Assembly: GCA_947645675.1 (NCBI GenBank)
Contig: CANSDP010000008.1
Location: forward strand, 1-64,000
Origin: an uncultured Bacillota bacterium
Lineage (GTDB): Bacteria; Bacillota; Clostridia; Oscillospirales; Oscillospiraceae
Length of the DNA: 64,000 nucleotides
Reading direction: 5' to 3'
Shown here: positions 52,417-60,323 of the stretch, in pieces
Layout of the letters: each line of letters starts with the position of its first letter
How positions within the stretch are numbered: the stretch's first letter is position 1
The notes under the pieces: generated by a model
What the model saw: the letters and a program-made list of their open reading frames with translations, nothing else
Told to the model about the DNA's origin: nothing
Databases searched by the model: none
Translations under genes and position numbers: made by a program

Positions 52417-53767
52417 ACTGCTTTCGTCCGGGCATATCCGGTATGTTCATCTCTCCCCGGTATTTGGCTACAGTCCGCCGGGAGATGGGACAGCCGGCCT
52501 GGGTCATGAGACCGGACAGCTTCTGGTCGGACAGGGGGCTGCGGGGGTCCTCCTGGTCGATGAGCTGTTTCAGCATCAGCCGGGCGGCGGTCCCTCCCAC
52601 CTGTGAGCCGTCCTTCTTCGCGGTGGCGCTGCGGGAGAAGAAGTAGCTCAGGGGATAGGTGCCCTGGGGGCACTGGATGTACTTGTCCCGCACCGCCCGG
52701 CTGACGGTGGACTCATGGAGCTCCAGCCGCTCCGCCGTTTCGGCCATAGTCATGGGCCGCAGGGCCTGGGGACCCTGGCGGAGAAATCCGGTCTGGGCGT
52801 CCACAATGGCCTGGGCGCACCGGAGCAGAGTGCTCTCCCGCTGGGTCACCGCCCGGAGGACGCCCTCCGCCTGATGGAGCTTGTCCCGGAGATAGTCCGC
52901 CACCTGGGGGTCCTGGGACTGAGCCAGGAGGCTGCGGTAATAGCCGTTGATCTGAAAGGGAGGCCGGCCCGGCCTCCGGAGGCGGGCCGCGTACCGCCCG
53001 CCCTTCTCCTCCACGAAGAGGTCGGGGAGGATATAGGGGGTCTGCTCCGCCCGGTCAAAGACAGCACCTGGCCGGGGGTCCAGCTCCCGGATGAGGGCGG
53101 CGGCGGCCTTGACCTCCTCAATGGGGAGGCTCAGCCGGGAGGCGATGGCGGCGTAGTGCCGCCGGGCCAGCGCCTCCAGGTGATGGCGCACGATGTCCAG
53201 TGCGGGACCCTCCTCATGGATGCGCTTCAGCTGAAGCTCCAGGCATTGGGACAGGTTCTCCGCCCCTACTCCGGCGGGCTCCAGCCCCCGGAGGATGTCC
53301 AGTGCCCGCTCCAGCCGGGAGAGGGGGATGCGGCCGCTTTGAGCCAGCTCGTCCAGGGAGACGGTGAGATAGCCCCGCTCGTCCAGGCAGGAGGCCAGAT
53401 ACCGCACCGTCTCGGCGGTCTCCTCCTCCAGGTCCATGGAGTAGAGCTGCCGTGAGAGAAAGCGGAACAGGGTCTCCTCCAGACCGCCGTCGGTCCCCAC
53501 CCGGGACAGGGGGTCCAGCTCCTCCTCGCTGAGCTGGTTGCAGTAGAAATTCTGGTGGTCGTTGTCCTCCAGCCACTGGAGATACCGAAGCAGCTCGTCC
53601 TCCTTCTCCGGGGCGGGGGCCTCCGGCTCCAGGTCCACCAGGGGGTTCTCCTGGGTCAGCTCGCGGAGATACTGCTCCAGCTCCATAGTACCCATCTGGA
53701 GTACCTTTAAGCCCATCAGCTGCTGGTGATTCAGCTGTTGGGTCTGTACCTGGGATAATTCCATCAT
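52415..53767 (-). CDS. rpoN: RNA polymerase sigma-54 factor
   Basis: This 450-residue sigma-54 has a Gln/Leu-rich region I (SQVQTQQLNHQQLMGLKVLQMGTMELEQYL) that blocks open-complex formation until an activator acts. A core-binding domain follows, then an HTH around MTMAETAERLELHESTVSRAVRDKYIQCP. The RpoN box is RRTVAKYRG, with the conserved Arg-Arg-Thr-Val-Ala-Lys-Tyr-Arg core intact. The RBS CAGGAGG is 5 bases from ATG. It starts 16 bp after the sigma-54 activator gene on the same strand, so the pair forms one transcript. Confidence 0.96.
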   Translation of the reverse strand: MMELSQVQTQQLNHQQLMGLKVLQMGTMELEQYLRELTQENPLVDLEPEAPAPEKEDELLRYLQWLEDNDHQNFYCNQLSEEELDPLSRVGTDGGLEETLFRFLSRQLYSMDLEEETAETVRYLASCLDERGYLTVSLDELAQSGRIPLSRLERALDILRGLEPAGVGAENLSQCLELQLKRIHEEGPALDIVRHHLEALARRHYAAIASRLSLPIEEVKAAAALIRELDPRPGAVFDRAEQTPYILPDLFVEEKGGRYAARLRRPGRPPFQINGYYRSLLAQSQDPQVADYLRDKLHQAEGVLRAVTQRESTLLRCAQAIVDAQTGFLRQGPQALRPMTMAETAERLELHESTVSRAVRDKYIQCPQGTYPLSYFFSRSATAKKDGSQVGGTAARLMLKQLIDQEDPRSPLSDQKLSGLMTQAGCPISRRTVAKYRGEMNIPDMPGRKQ

Positions 53768-53783
53768 AAACGCCTCCTGGCCG

Positions 53784-55436
53784 TCAAAAGATTATTCCGT
53801 ATTTTCTGATGCGGTATTGCAGGCTCTGCCGCAGAATGCCCAGCGTCTGGGCGGTTTGAGAGATGTTGTAGCCGCAGTGCTCCAGGGCCTGGGCGATGAT
53901 CTGCCTCTCATAGTCGTCCATCAGCCCTTGCAGGGTCTTTTGGGAGAAATCCACCGGCTGAATAGGGGGGGCGGGCTCAGCGCGGTGCTTGAGGAGGTAG
54001 GGGGGCAGGTGCCGCGGCCCGATGAATTCGGAATCGGTGACGTTCTGGGCGTAGTCCAGCACGTGGAACAGCTCCCGCACGTTGCCCGGCCAGTGGTAAG
54101 AACGCAGGAGGGCGTAGACCTCCGGCTCGATCCGGGTGACCGCCCGGACAAACTGATAGGCGGTGGCGTCCAGGCGGTAGCGGATCAGCTCCTCCAGGTC
54201 CTCCATGTGGTCCCGGAGGGGGGGCAGCTCGATCATCACCGTGGACAGCCGGTAGAACAGGTCCCGGCGGAAGGTGTTTTCCGAAATGGCCTTGAAGGGG
54301 TCCTCGTTGCAGGAGGAGATCACCCGCACGTCCAGCCGCAGGTCCTGACTGCCCCCCACCCGGCGGAAGGTCTTCTCCTGGAGGACCCGCAGAATTTTGG
54401 ACTGCATGGCCAGGCTCATGGAGTTCAGCTCGTCCAGAAAGAGGGTGCCCCCGGCGGCCTCCTCCAGATAGCCCGCCTTGTCCTCACTGCCGGTGAAGCT
54501 GCCCTTTTTGGTACCGAAGAGGAGGCTTTCAATCAGCGTTTCCGGGACGGCGGCGCAGTTGATCGCCAGAAACTTGCCTCCCCGGCGGCGGCTGGCCCGG
54601 TGGATGCTCTGGGCGAATATCTCCTTACCCGTCCCCGTCTCCCCCACCAGGAGGATGGGGCTGTCCTGGGGGGCCACCCGCTGTGCCAGGGCCACCGCCT
54701 CCCGCAGCTTGGGGCAGCTGCCGATCACGTTGTCAAAGGTATAGCCGGAAAAGCTGATGTTCGGCGGCTTGTTCTGAAAGGAGCTGAGGGCCCGCCGGGT
54801 GGCCTCCAGCTTCTTGATGTTGGAGCCCACGATGTCCGCCGTCTGCTCAAAGACCACCGCCCCTAGCAGCTCCCCCTCCCGGAAGATGGGGTAGGAGGTG
54901 TTGGCCGAGGCGATGGGGGCGGCGCTGAAGTCATTGGTCCGGAAGCTGTCCACCCGGTCGATCACCGGAGCCTGGGTCTGGAGGGCGGTCATGGTGGTGC
55001 TGACGCTCTCGTCCAGGTTATACAGGTCCAGGAGGTGCCGTCCCTCTATATTGACCCCGCTGGGGATGCGGGAGATGCCCCGGCTGGCCCGGTTGAAAAA
55101 GACGGCGCAGGCGTTTTTGTCATAGATCTGCACCCCGTCGGAGATCTGGTCCAGAGCCCGGGCCAGGAGATAAGGCCGCTGGTCCACCCGCTTGAGCAGC
55201 AGCCAGCGGGTGTTCTCCGGGGCGGGGAGGATTTGAAAGGAAAAGGCGCTCTCCTCCCAGATAAACTGTCCGCTGGACGCGCCCTCGGGGAGGTCGAAAG
55301 CGGTGTTGGCCATCCGGCCGCTGCCGGCCCAGCTCTCAAAGAGGTCCCGATACAGGTCCTCAGCCTCCCGGTTCCCCCAGGAGACGCCGCAAAAGCGCCC
55401 CTGGGCGTCCAGGGTGAACAGAATGTCGTAGAGCAT
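53784..55436 (-). CDS. sigma-54-dependent transcriptional activator (PAS-AAA+-Fis)
   Basis: This 550-residue regulator has an N-terminal sensor half with PAS-like regions (ALDQISDGVQIYDKNACAVFFNRASRGISRI, about 95-125). A sigma-54 AAA+ domain follows, with Walker A GETGTGKE (265-272), Walker B GTLFLDELNSM, and a C-terminal Fis-type HTH (NISQTAQTLGILRQSLQYRIRKYG). The sigma-54 contact loop reads GSFTGS (312-317) instead of the usual GAFTGA. ATG 55436 has GGAGGGGAGAGGG upstream. It lies divergent from the BCCT/lyase genes, whose promoter is a -24/-12 type; it is the obvious activator. Confidence 0.93.
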   Translation of the reverse strand: MLYDILFTLDAQGRFCGVSWGNREAEDLYRDLFESWAGSGRMANTAFDLPEGASSGQFIWEESAFSFQILPAPENTRWLLLKRVDQRPYLLARALDQISDGVQIYDKNACAVFFNRASRGISRIPSGVNIEGRHLLDLYNLDESVSTTMTALQTQAPVIDRVDSFRTNDFSAAPIASANTSYPIFREGELLGAVVFEQTADIVGSNIKKLEATRRALSSFQNKPPNISFSGYTFDNVIGSCPKLREAVALAQRVAPQDSPILLVGETGTGKEIFAQSIHRASRRRGGKFLAINCAAVPETLIESLLFGTKKGSFTGSEDKAGYLEEAAGGTLFLDELNSMSLAMQSKILRVLQEKTFRRVGGSQDLRLDVRVISSCNEDPFKAISENTFRRDLFYRLSTVMIELPPLRDHMEDLEELIRYRLDATAYQFVRAVTRIEPEVYALLRSYHWPGNVRELFHVLDYAQNVTDSEFIGPRHLPPYLLKHRAEPAPPIQPVDFSQKTLQGLMDDYERQIIAQALEHCGYNISQTAQTLGILRQSLQYRIRKYGIIF

Positions 55437-55520
55437 AGCGCGCCCTCTCCCCTCCAAACACTTGGGGCCAAGGGCCCCGTAAGATTCAGTTTACCGGAAG
55501 GCGGGGCGGTTGTCAAGCTT

Positions 55521-55559
55521 GTGCAGTGCTTTTTTGCAATGTGCAAATAAATTTTGCAC
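55521..55559. promoter_or_regulatory. tandem dyads, probable upstream activator sites
   Basis: Two 19-base dyad-like sites, GTGCAGTGCTTTTTTGCAA (55521-55539) and GTGCAAATAAATTTTGCAC (55541-55559), repeat at a 20-base period; the second is a perfect 7-bp dyad with a 5-base spacer. A related half-site, TGTGCAAAT, is at 55642-55650. They lie 130-170 bases upstream of the -24/-12 promoter, the usual place for enhancer-like sites of sigma-54 activators. The 333-base divergent region 55437-55769 holds no gene. Confidence 0.7.
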
Positions 55560-55687
55560 CGAAATCAAAATATCTCCGGGGATAGCCTGAAGCTGTCCGC
55601 ACATTCCTTGGATGATTTCTACAATTTAAACGGACTAAATCTGTGCAAATGCAATAATTTTCTCTTGATCTCTCCTATTTCGACCGA

Positions 55688-55706
55688 GTTGGCCTGAAGC
55701 TTGCTT
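55688..55706 (+). promoter_or_regulatory. sigma-54 (-24/-12) promoter of the BCCT-lyase operon
   Basis: TTGGCCTGAAGCTTGCTT has GG at 55691-55692, exactly 10 bases, then GC at 55703-55704, matching TTGGC-N-TTGC(T). It lies about 65 bases upstream of the transporter start. Confidence 0.8.
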
Positions 55707-55769
55707 TATAAATATGGCAGAATAACAGGAAAGGAGAGTATGCGGCTTCCGCCGCATACGGAGAGAAAC

Positions 55770-57347
55770 ATGAAACATGAGAACAAACCGATCCGATGGA
55801 ACGTATTCATCCCCTGCTTTGTGGTCATCGGCGGCGCGGCCCTGCTTGGCATCGTCAACAACGCCTGGCTGACCGAGGTCACCTACGCCATGTTCGACTG
55901 GTCGCTGAGCACCTTCGGCTGGCTGTACCAGATCGTGGCGATGGTCACCCTGCTGCTGGCCTGTCTGCTGATGTTCACCAAGGTGGGCAAGATCCGCTTC
56001 GGCGGTCCGGAGGCCAAGGCCAAGCACTCCTTCGGCTCCTGGTTCGCCATGACCCTCACCGGCGGCATCGCCACCGGCCTGATTACTTACGGCGTCAACG
56101 AGGTGCTGATCTACTACGGCAACATCTATGGCGAGCTGGACGGCTACGGCATCACCCCTCTGACCCAGGACGCGGAGCTGTTCGCCATGGGCCGATGCTT
56201 CTATAACTGGACCTTCATCCCCTACGCTATGTACGCCCTGTCCGGCGTGCTTATCGCCTATATGTATTTCAACCGCAAAAAGCAACTCTCCGTAGCGGCT
56301 TCCCTCACCCCCATCTTTGGGGAGAAGGTGACCCAGGGCTTCTGGGTGGTGCTGGTGGACGTGCTGTCCGTGCTGGCCATCGCGCTGGGCCTGGCCTCCT
56401 CTCTGGGCGCCGGTCTGGCCCTCATCGGCTCCGGCCTCTACTCCGCATACGGCGTGGAGCAGGGCCCCATCGTTTGGATTGCCCTCACCGCCATTATCAC
56501 CATCACCTTTACCATCGCCTCGGTCACCGGCATCGACAAGGGCATCAAGTGGCTGGCCGGCCTGACCTCCAAGATCTTCTATGTGCTGCTGGTTCTGCTG
56601 TTTGTGATTGGCCCCACCATCTACATTTTGAATATGGCCAACGTGGGCCTGGGCTACTGGCTGGACCGGTTCTGGATGTGGGGCTTCGACCCCTACACCG
56701 TGGGCGGCTCCGCCCTGGTCACCTGGTGGACCATGTATGACTGGGCTATCTGGATCGCCTACGCCCCCCTGATGGGCATCTTCTTCGCCATCATCGCCTA
56801 CGGCCGCACCGTGCGGCAGTTCCTCATCGTCAACTGGATTCTGCCCGCCTCCTTCGGCTTTGTGTGGTTCTCCGTTTGGGGCTCCACCGCTCTGGAGTGG
56901 CAGAAGAGCGGCAGCGCCGACATCATTGCCGCCATCAAGGACGGCGGCGCTACCGCCGGTCTGTGGGAGTTCCTCAAGAACGTCCCCCTGGGCATGATTA
57001 TCATTCCCGTTATCATCCTGGCGCTCATCGCCGCCTTCTCCACCACGGCGGACACCATGTCCACCACCATCGCCGCCCTGTGCACCAAGGGTGCCCGCCA
57101 CGATGAGGAACCCGCCATTTGGCAGAAGATCGTCTGGGGCGTGTCCATCGGCGTGATCGCCTGCATTATGGTGGCCTTCGGCGGCGGCGCTCAGGGCGTG
57201 GACGGCGTGAAGTACCTGGCGGCCTGCGGCGGCTTCGTGGTGCTGGTGGTGTTTATCTTCCAGGTGGCCGCAGCCTTTAAGGTGTTCTTCTTCGACCCTG
57301 AGACCAAAAAGGATATCGTGGACAGTGTGGACCAGATTGAAGTATAA
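55770..57347 (+). CDS. BCCT-family transporter (quaternary ammonium / betaine type)
   Basis: This 525-residue protein has about 12 membrane helices. The BCCT signature segment is TWWTMYDWAIWIAYAPLMGIFFAIIAYGRTVRQF (about residues 310-345). Compared with BetP (YWGWWISWSPF), one Trp of the aromatic box is Ile and one is Tyr, so the substrate may not be glycine betaine. The glycine-rich GIATGLITYGVNE matches the substrate/ion region of TM3. It imports carnitine, betaine or similar trimethylammonium compounds in known members. ATG 55770 has GGAGAGAAAC upstream. It is followed 15 bp later by the lyase. Confidence 0.92.
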   Translation: MKHENKPIRWNVFIPCFVVIGGAALLGIVNNAWLTEVTYAMFDWSLSTFGWLYQIVAMVTLLLACLLMFTKVGKIRFGGPEAKAKHSFGSWFAMTLTGGIATGLITYGVNEVLIYYGNIYGELDGYGITPLTQDAELFAMGRCFYNWTFIPYAMYALSGVLIAYMYFNRKKQLSVAASLTPIFGEKVTQGFWVVLVDVLSVLAIALGLASSLGAGLALIGSGLYSAYGVEQGPIVWIALTAIITITFTIASVTGIDKGIKWLAGLTSKIFYVLLVLLFVIGPTIYILNMANVGLGYWLDRFWMWGFDPYTVGGSALVTWWTMYDWAIWIAYAPLMGIFFAIIAYGRTVRQFLIVNWILPASFGFVWFSVWGSTALEWQKSGSADIIAAIKDGGATAGLWEFLKNVPLGMIIIPVIILALIAAFSTTADTMSTTIAALCTKGARHDEEPAIWQKIVWGVSIGVIACIMVAFGGGAQGVDGVKYLAACGGFVVLVVFIFQVAAAFKVFFFDPETKKDIVDSVDQIEV

Positions 57348-57362
57348 ACGAGGTGTTTTGAG

Positions 57363-58895
57363 ATGGAAGAGATGAAAACGCTTGTACTGGGCGAGCCCAT
57401 CACCCTGGAGGACTTCGTCTCCGTGGCCCGGTTCGGGCGGAAGGTGGAGTTTTCTCCCGCGTACACGGAGCGGGTGGCCCGCTCCCGGGCTCTGGTGGAG
57501 CAGTGGGTGGAGGAGGAACGGGTGATGTACGGCGTCACCACCGGCTTCGGTGCTCTGTGTACCAAGGCCATCGACAAGGAGGCCACCGCCCAGCTCCAGG
57601 AGAACATCATTCTGTCCCACTCCGTCTCGGTGGGCGAGCCCCTGAGCGTGGAGCGGGTACGGGGCATCATGCTCATGGTACTGCAAAACATCGGCCAGGG
57701 ATACAGCGGCGTGCGGATGTGCGTGCTGGAGCGGTACCGGGATTTCCTCAACGCCGGTCTGACTCCCTATGCCCCGGGCAGCGGCAGCGTGGGCTACCTC
57801 TCCCCCGAGGCCCATATGGCCCTGGTCCTGCTGGGCCGGGGGAAGGCCTACTACAAAGGCGAGCTGCTGGAGGGGGCCGAGGCGTTGGCCCGGGCCGGGC
57901 TGGAGCCCATGGAGCTCAGCTCCAAGGAGGGCCTGGCCCTGGTGTCCGGCACCACCTCCGCCACCGCGATGGCCGCCCTGGCCCTCTACGACATGCTCAA
58001 CGCCGCCAAGTCCGCCGACATCGTGGGGGCAATGTCCCTGGAGGCTATGAAGGGGGTCATCAACGCCTTTGACCCCCGGGTGATGGCCGTCCGTCCCCAC
58101 CCCGATCAGCTCAACGCCTCGGAGAATGTCCGCCGGATGCTGAAGGGGTCGGGCATCATGGAGAAGTACCGGGGCAGCCGGGTCCAGGACGCCCTGTCCC
58201 TGCGGTGCATCCCCCAGCTCCACGGCGCGGCCCGGAAGACCCTGGAGGACGCGAAAAAGACCATCGAGATCGAGATGAACTCCTGCTGCGACAACCCCAT
58301 TATCTGGCCAGAGAAGGGCAACGAGGACGTGATCTCCGCCTGCAACGCCGACTCGGCCTATGTGGGCATGGAGATGGACAGCGCCTGCATCGCCGCCGTG
58401 GGCTTGGCGAAGATGTCCGAGCGGCGGAACAACCGCATTGTGGACGGCTCTCTGTCGGGCTACCCCTTCTTCTGCATCAAGGAGCCGGGGCTGAACTCCG
58501 GGCTGATGATCCCCCAGTACGTCCAGGCCGGCCTGCTGAACGAGATGCGGATGCTTGCTACCCCCTCCACCATCGACAACACCCCCACCTGCGGCAACCA
58601 GGAGGACTATGTGGCCATGGGCTACAACGCCTGCAAGAAGTCGGGGCCCATGGCGGAGAAGCTGGAGTACATGCTGGCCATTGAGCTGCTCAGCGTGTAT
58701 CAGGTGCAGCAGTTCGTGGACCCGGACGTGAGCCGGGCCCCCGCCACGGCGGCGGTGCTGGCCGAAATCGGCAAGACCGTTCCGGTGATGGAGAAGGACA
58801 TGCTGCTCCATCCCTACATTGAGTACCTGAAGGACTTTATCCACTCGGGCGGCTTGATCCGGGTGGCCGAGCAAGTGACAGGAGCGCTGAGCTGA
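57363..58895 (+). CDS. HAL/PAL-fold lyase lacking the MIO triad; candidate ergothionase-like enzyme
   Basis: This 510-residue member of the histidine/phenylalanine ammonia-lyase superfamily has YGVTTGFGAL (Tyr56), His86 (LSHSVSVGEP) and VQDALSLRC with Arg281. The Ala-Ser-Gly that cyclises into the MIO cofactor is missing: GSVG at 141-144 runs straight into YLSPEAHMAL, where histidase has GSVG-ASG-DLAPLAHMAL. The Asn of the LxNGT motif is Ser195 and the Tyr of QDPYSLR is Leu278. Enzymes of this fold known to work without MIO include ergothionase, which eliminates trimethylamine from ergothioneine. With a BCCT transporter in the same operon, a betaine-eliminating role is the best inference. It is not a normal histidase. 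Confidence 0.82.
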   Translation: MEEMKTLVLGEPITLEDFVSVARFGRKVEFSPAYTERVARSRALVEQWVEEERVMYGVTTGFGALCTKAIDKEATAQLQENIILSHSVSVGEPLSVERVRGIMLMVLQNIGQGYSGVRMCVLERYRDFLNAGLTPYAPGSGSVGYLSPEAHMALVLLGRGKAYYKGELLEGAEALARAGLEPMELSSKEGLALVSGTTSATAMAALALYDMLNAAKSADIVGAMSLEAMKGVINAFDPRVMAVRPHPDQLNASENVRRMLKGSGIMEKYRGSRVQDALSLRCIPQLHGAARKTLEDAKKTIEIEMNSCCDNPIIWPEKGNEDVISACNADSAYVGMEMDSACIAAVGLAKMSERRNNRIVDGSLSGYPFFCIKEPGLNSGLMIPQYVQAGLLNEMRMLATPSTIDNTPTCGNQEDYVAMGYNACKKSGPMAEKLEYMLAIELLSVYQVQQFVDPDVSRAPATAAVLAEIGKTVPVMEKDMLLHPYIEYLKDFIHSGGLIRVAEQVTGALS

Positions 58896-58896
58896 T

Positions 58897-59151
58897 ATGA
58901 AAAAGGAAGTCACCAGAGTGGAGATCGACCTGAAAAAGATTTTTTTAACGCCCCCCAACACCCGCCGGGAGCAGATTACCCTTTTGGCGATGATGGTGGT
59001 GCTGTTCGTCATGTTCTTTGGCCCCATCTGCTTTACCGAGATCCATCCGGTGAAGGCCATCCTGCTGGCCAGCCTGCCAGCTCTGTCCGTCTCCTGGGGC
59101 TGGATCGTGCTGCTGCGGTCCCTGTTCCATAAATCTGAGTTTTGCCGCTGA
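58897..59151 (+). CDS. small two-helix membrane protein of the BCCT-lyase operon
   Basis: This 84-residue protein has two hydrophobic helices (ITLLAMMVVLFVMFFGPICFTEI and AILLASLPALSVSWGWIVLL) and a charged N-terminus (MKKEVTRVEIDLKKIFLTPPNTRREQ). It starts one base after the lyase stop, so it is translationally coupled. I recognise no family. It may be an accessory of the transporter. A terminator follows. Confidence 0.75.
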   Translation: MKKEVTRVEIDLKKIFLTPPNTRREQITLLAMMVVLFVMFFGPICFTEIHPVKAILLASLPALSVSWGWIVLLRSLFHKSEFCR

Positions 59152-59190
59152 GACAAGACCTCATCGGGAGAAGCGGCGTGTCTTTCCGAA

Positions 59191-59223
59191 AAACAGGACC
59201 ATCCATTTGGGTGGTCCTGTTTT
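59191..59223 (+). terminator. terminator of the BCCT-lyase operon
   Basis: AAACAGGACCA pairs with TGGTCCTGTTT (59191-59223), followed by TGTTAT. Confidence 0.85.
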
Positions 59224-59233
59224 GTTATATAAA

Positions 59234-59260
59234 GAAAACGTCCCGAAGCGGGACGTTTTC
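59234..59260 (-). terminator. terminator of the leftward sugar operon
   Basis: GAAAACGTCCCG pairs perfectly with CGGGACGTTTTC around AAG; on the minus strand TTTTC and T-rich DNA follow. Confidence 0.85.
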
Positions 59261-59281
59261 ATATGTTTGTTGGAAATGCAG

Positions 59282-60301
59282 TTATTTCAGGGGCAGATGG
59301 ATCACCTCGCCGGTGGCGGCGGACAGGTCGGCGGCAAAGACGATCTCCTGGGTCTTGACCGCGTCGGACATGGGGCAGTCGGTCTCCTTGTCGTGGATGA
59401 TGCAGTCCAGGAAGTGGGCGGCCTCCTCCGGGAAGGGGTGGTGCTTTACGTCGCCGCTGTTCGGTGTGAGGACGGGGAGGGTCATGTAATCGCGCTGGCC
59501 GCTGATCTGGCCGGGCGACCACAGCTTATCGTTCCACAGAGTGCCCTTTGTGCCGCAGAGATGGAGGTTGAATACGTAGGGGCTGATAAAATCGTAACTG
59601 CTTCCCACCTTGCCCACCGCGCCGTTTTTGAACTTGAGCAGGATGGAGATGGTGCCGTCAAATTCCAGGTCCGTGCGCATTTTGCTGGATTGGGCGTATA
59701 CGGATACCACCTCGTCCCGCATAAACCAGCGCATGGCGTCCACCGCGTGGCAGCCGCCGGCCAGCAGCGAGCTTCCGCCCACGCTTTTCTTGCAGGTCCA
59801 CTCATAACAGGGGATGTCGCTCATAACTCGGTGGAAATAGTCGGTCTCGGCATATTTCAGCTCGCCGATGAAATCCCTTTGCAGCTGCTTCGCCGTCATG
59901 AACAGGGGGTTATAGTGGAGCACATAGCCCACCAGCGTCTTGACGCCCGCCTTTCTCACCGCCTCATCCATGCGCTTGGTGTCCTCCCAGGACAGCGCCA
60001 CCGGCTTTTCAATCAGGATGTGCTTTCCCGCTTCGGCGGCCATAATGGTCTGTTCACAGTGCATGTCATTGGGGGTGCAGATAACCACGATGTCCACACT
60101 GGGGTCCCTCAGGCCCTCCTGGTAGTCGGTGTACACAGTGCAGCGGCCCTCCAGGCCGTATTCCCGCACTTTGGCCTCGCCCCGCTCCTTAGACCGGGAG
60201 ACAATGGCTGTCACCTGGGACTGCTCCGTCATTTCGAACGCGCGGATATGCTCTCCAGACACCCATCCGGTTCCGACGACCATAACGCCATATTTTTTCA
60301 T
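59282..60301 (-). CDS. Gfo/Idh/MocA-family oxidoreductase
   Basis: This NAD(P)-dependent sugar or polyol oxidoreductase of about 339 residues has an N-terminal Rossmann fold (GVMVVGTGWVSGEHIRAF), the conserved EKPVALS (catalytic Lys of the EKP motif) near residue 98, and the substrate-binding second domain with GGCHAVDAMRW. I chose the ATG at 60301 (a GTG one codon earlier is possible), with AAAGGA upstream. It is last in an ABC-transporter operon, so it probably acts on the imported sugar or inositol-like compound. Confidence 0.92.
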   Translation of the reverse strand: MKKYGVMVVGTGWVSGEHIRAFEMTEQSQVTAIVSRSKERGEAKVREYGLEGRCTVYTDYQEGLRDPSVDIVVICTPNDMHCEQTIMAAEAGKHILIEKPVALSWEDTKRMDEAVRKAGVKTLVGYVLHYNPLFMTAKQLQRDFIGELKYAETDYFHRVMSDIPCYEWTCKKSVGGSSLLAGGCHAVDAMRWFMRDEVVSVYAQSSKMRTDLEFDGTISILLKFKNGAVGKVGSSYDFISPYVFNLHLCGTKGTLWNDKLWSPGQISGQRDYMTLPVLTPNSGDVKHHPFPEEAAHFLDCIIHDKETDCPMSDAVKTQEIVFAADLSAATGEVIHLPLK

Positions 60302-60323
60302 CACTGCATCGTTTCCTTTCCTG

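Noticed and set aside
57363-58895. Annotation as histidine ammonia-lyase (hutH)
   Set aside because: The Ala-Ser-Gly cofactor triad and two other MIO-chemistry residues are absent, and no other hut gene is nearby.
55635-59156. 1173-codon minus-strand open frame opposite the BCCT and lyase genes
   Set aside because: It spans two recognisable plus-strand genes and is His/Gly-rich without motifs, so it is a shadow.
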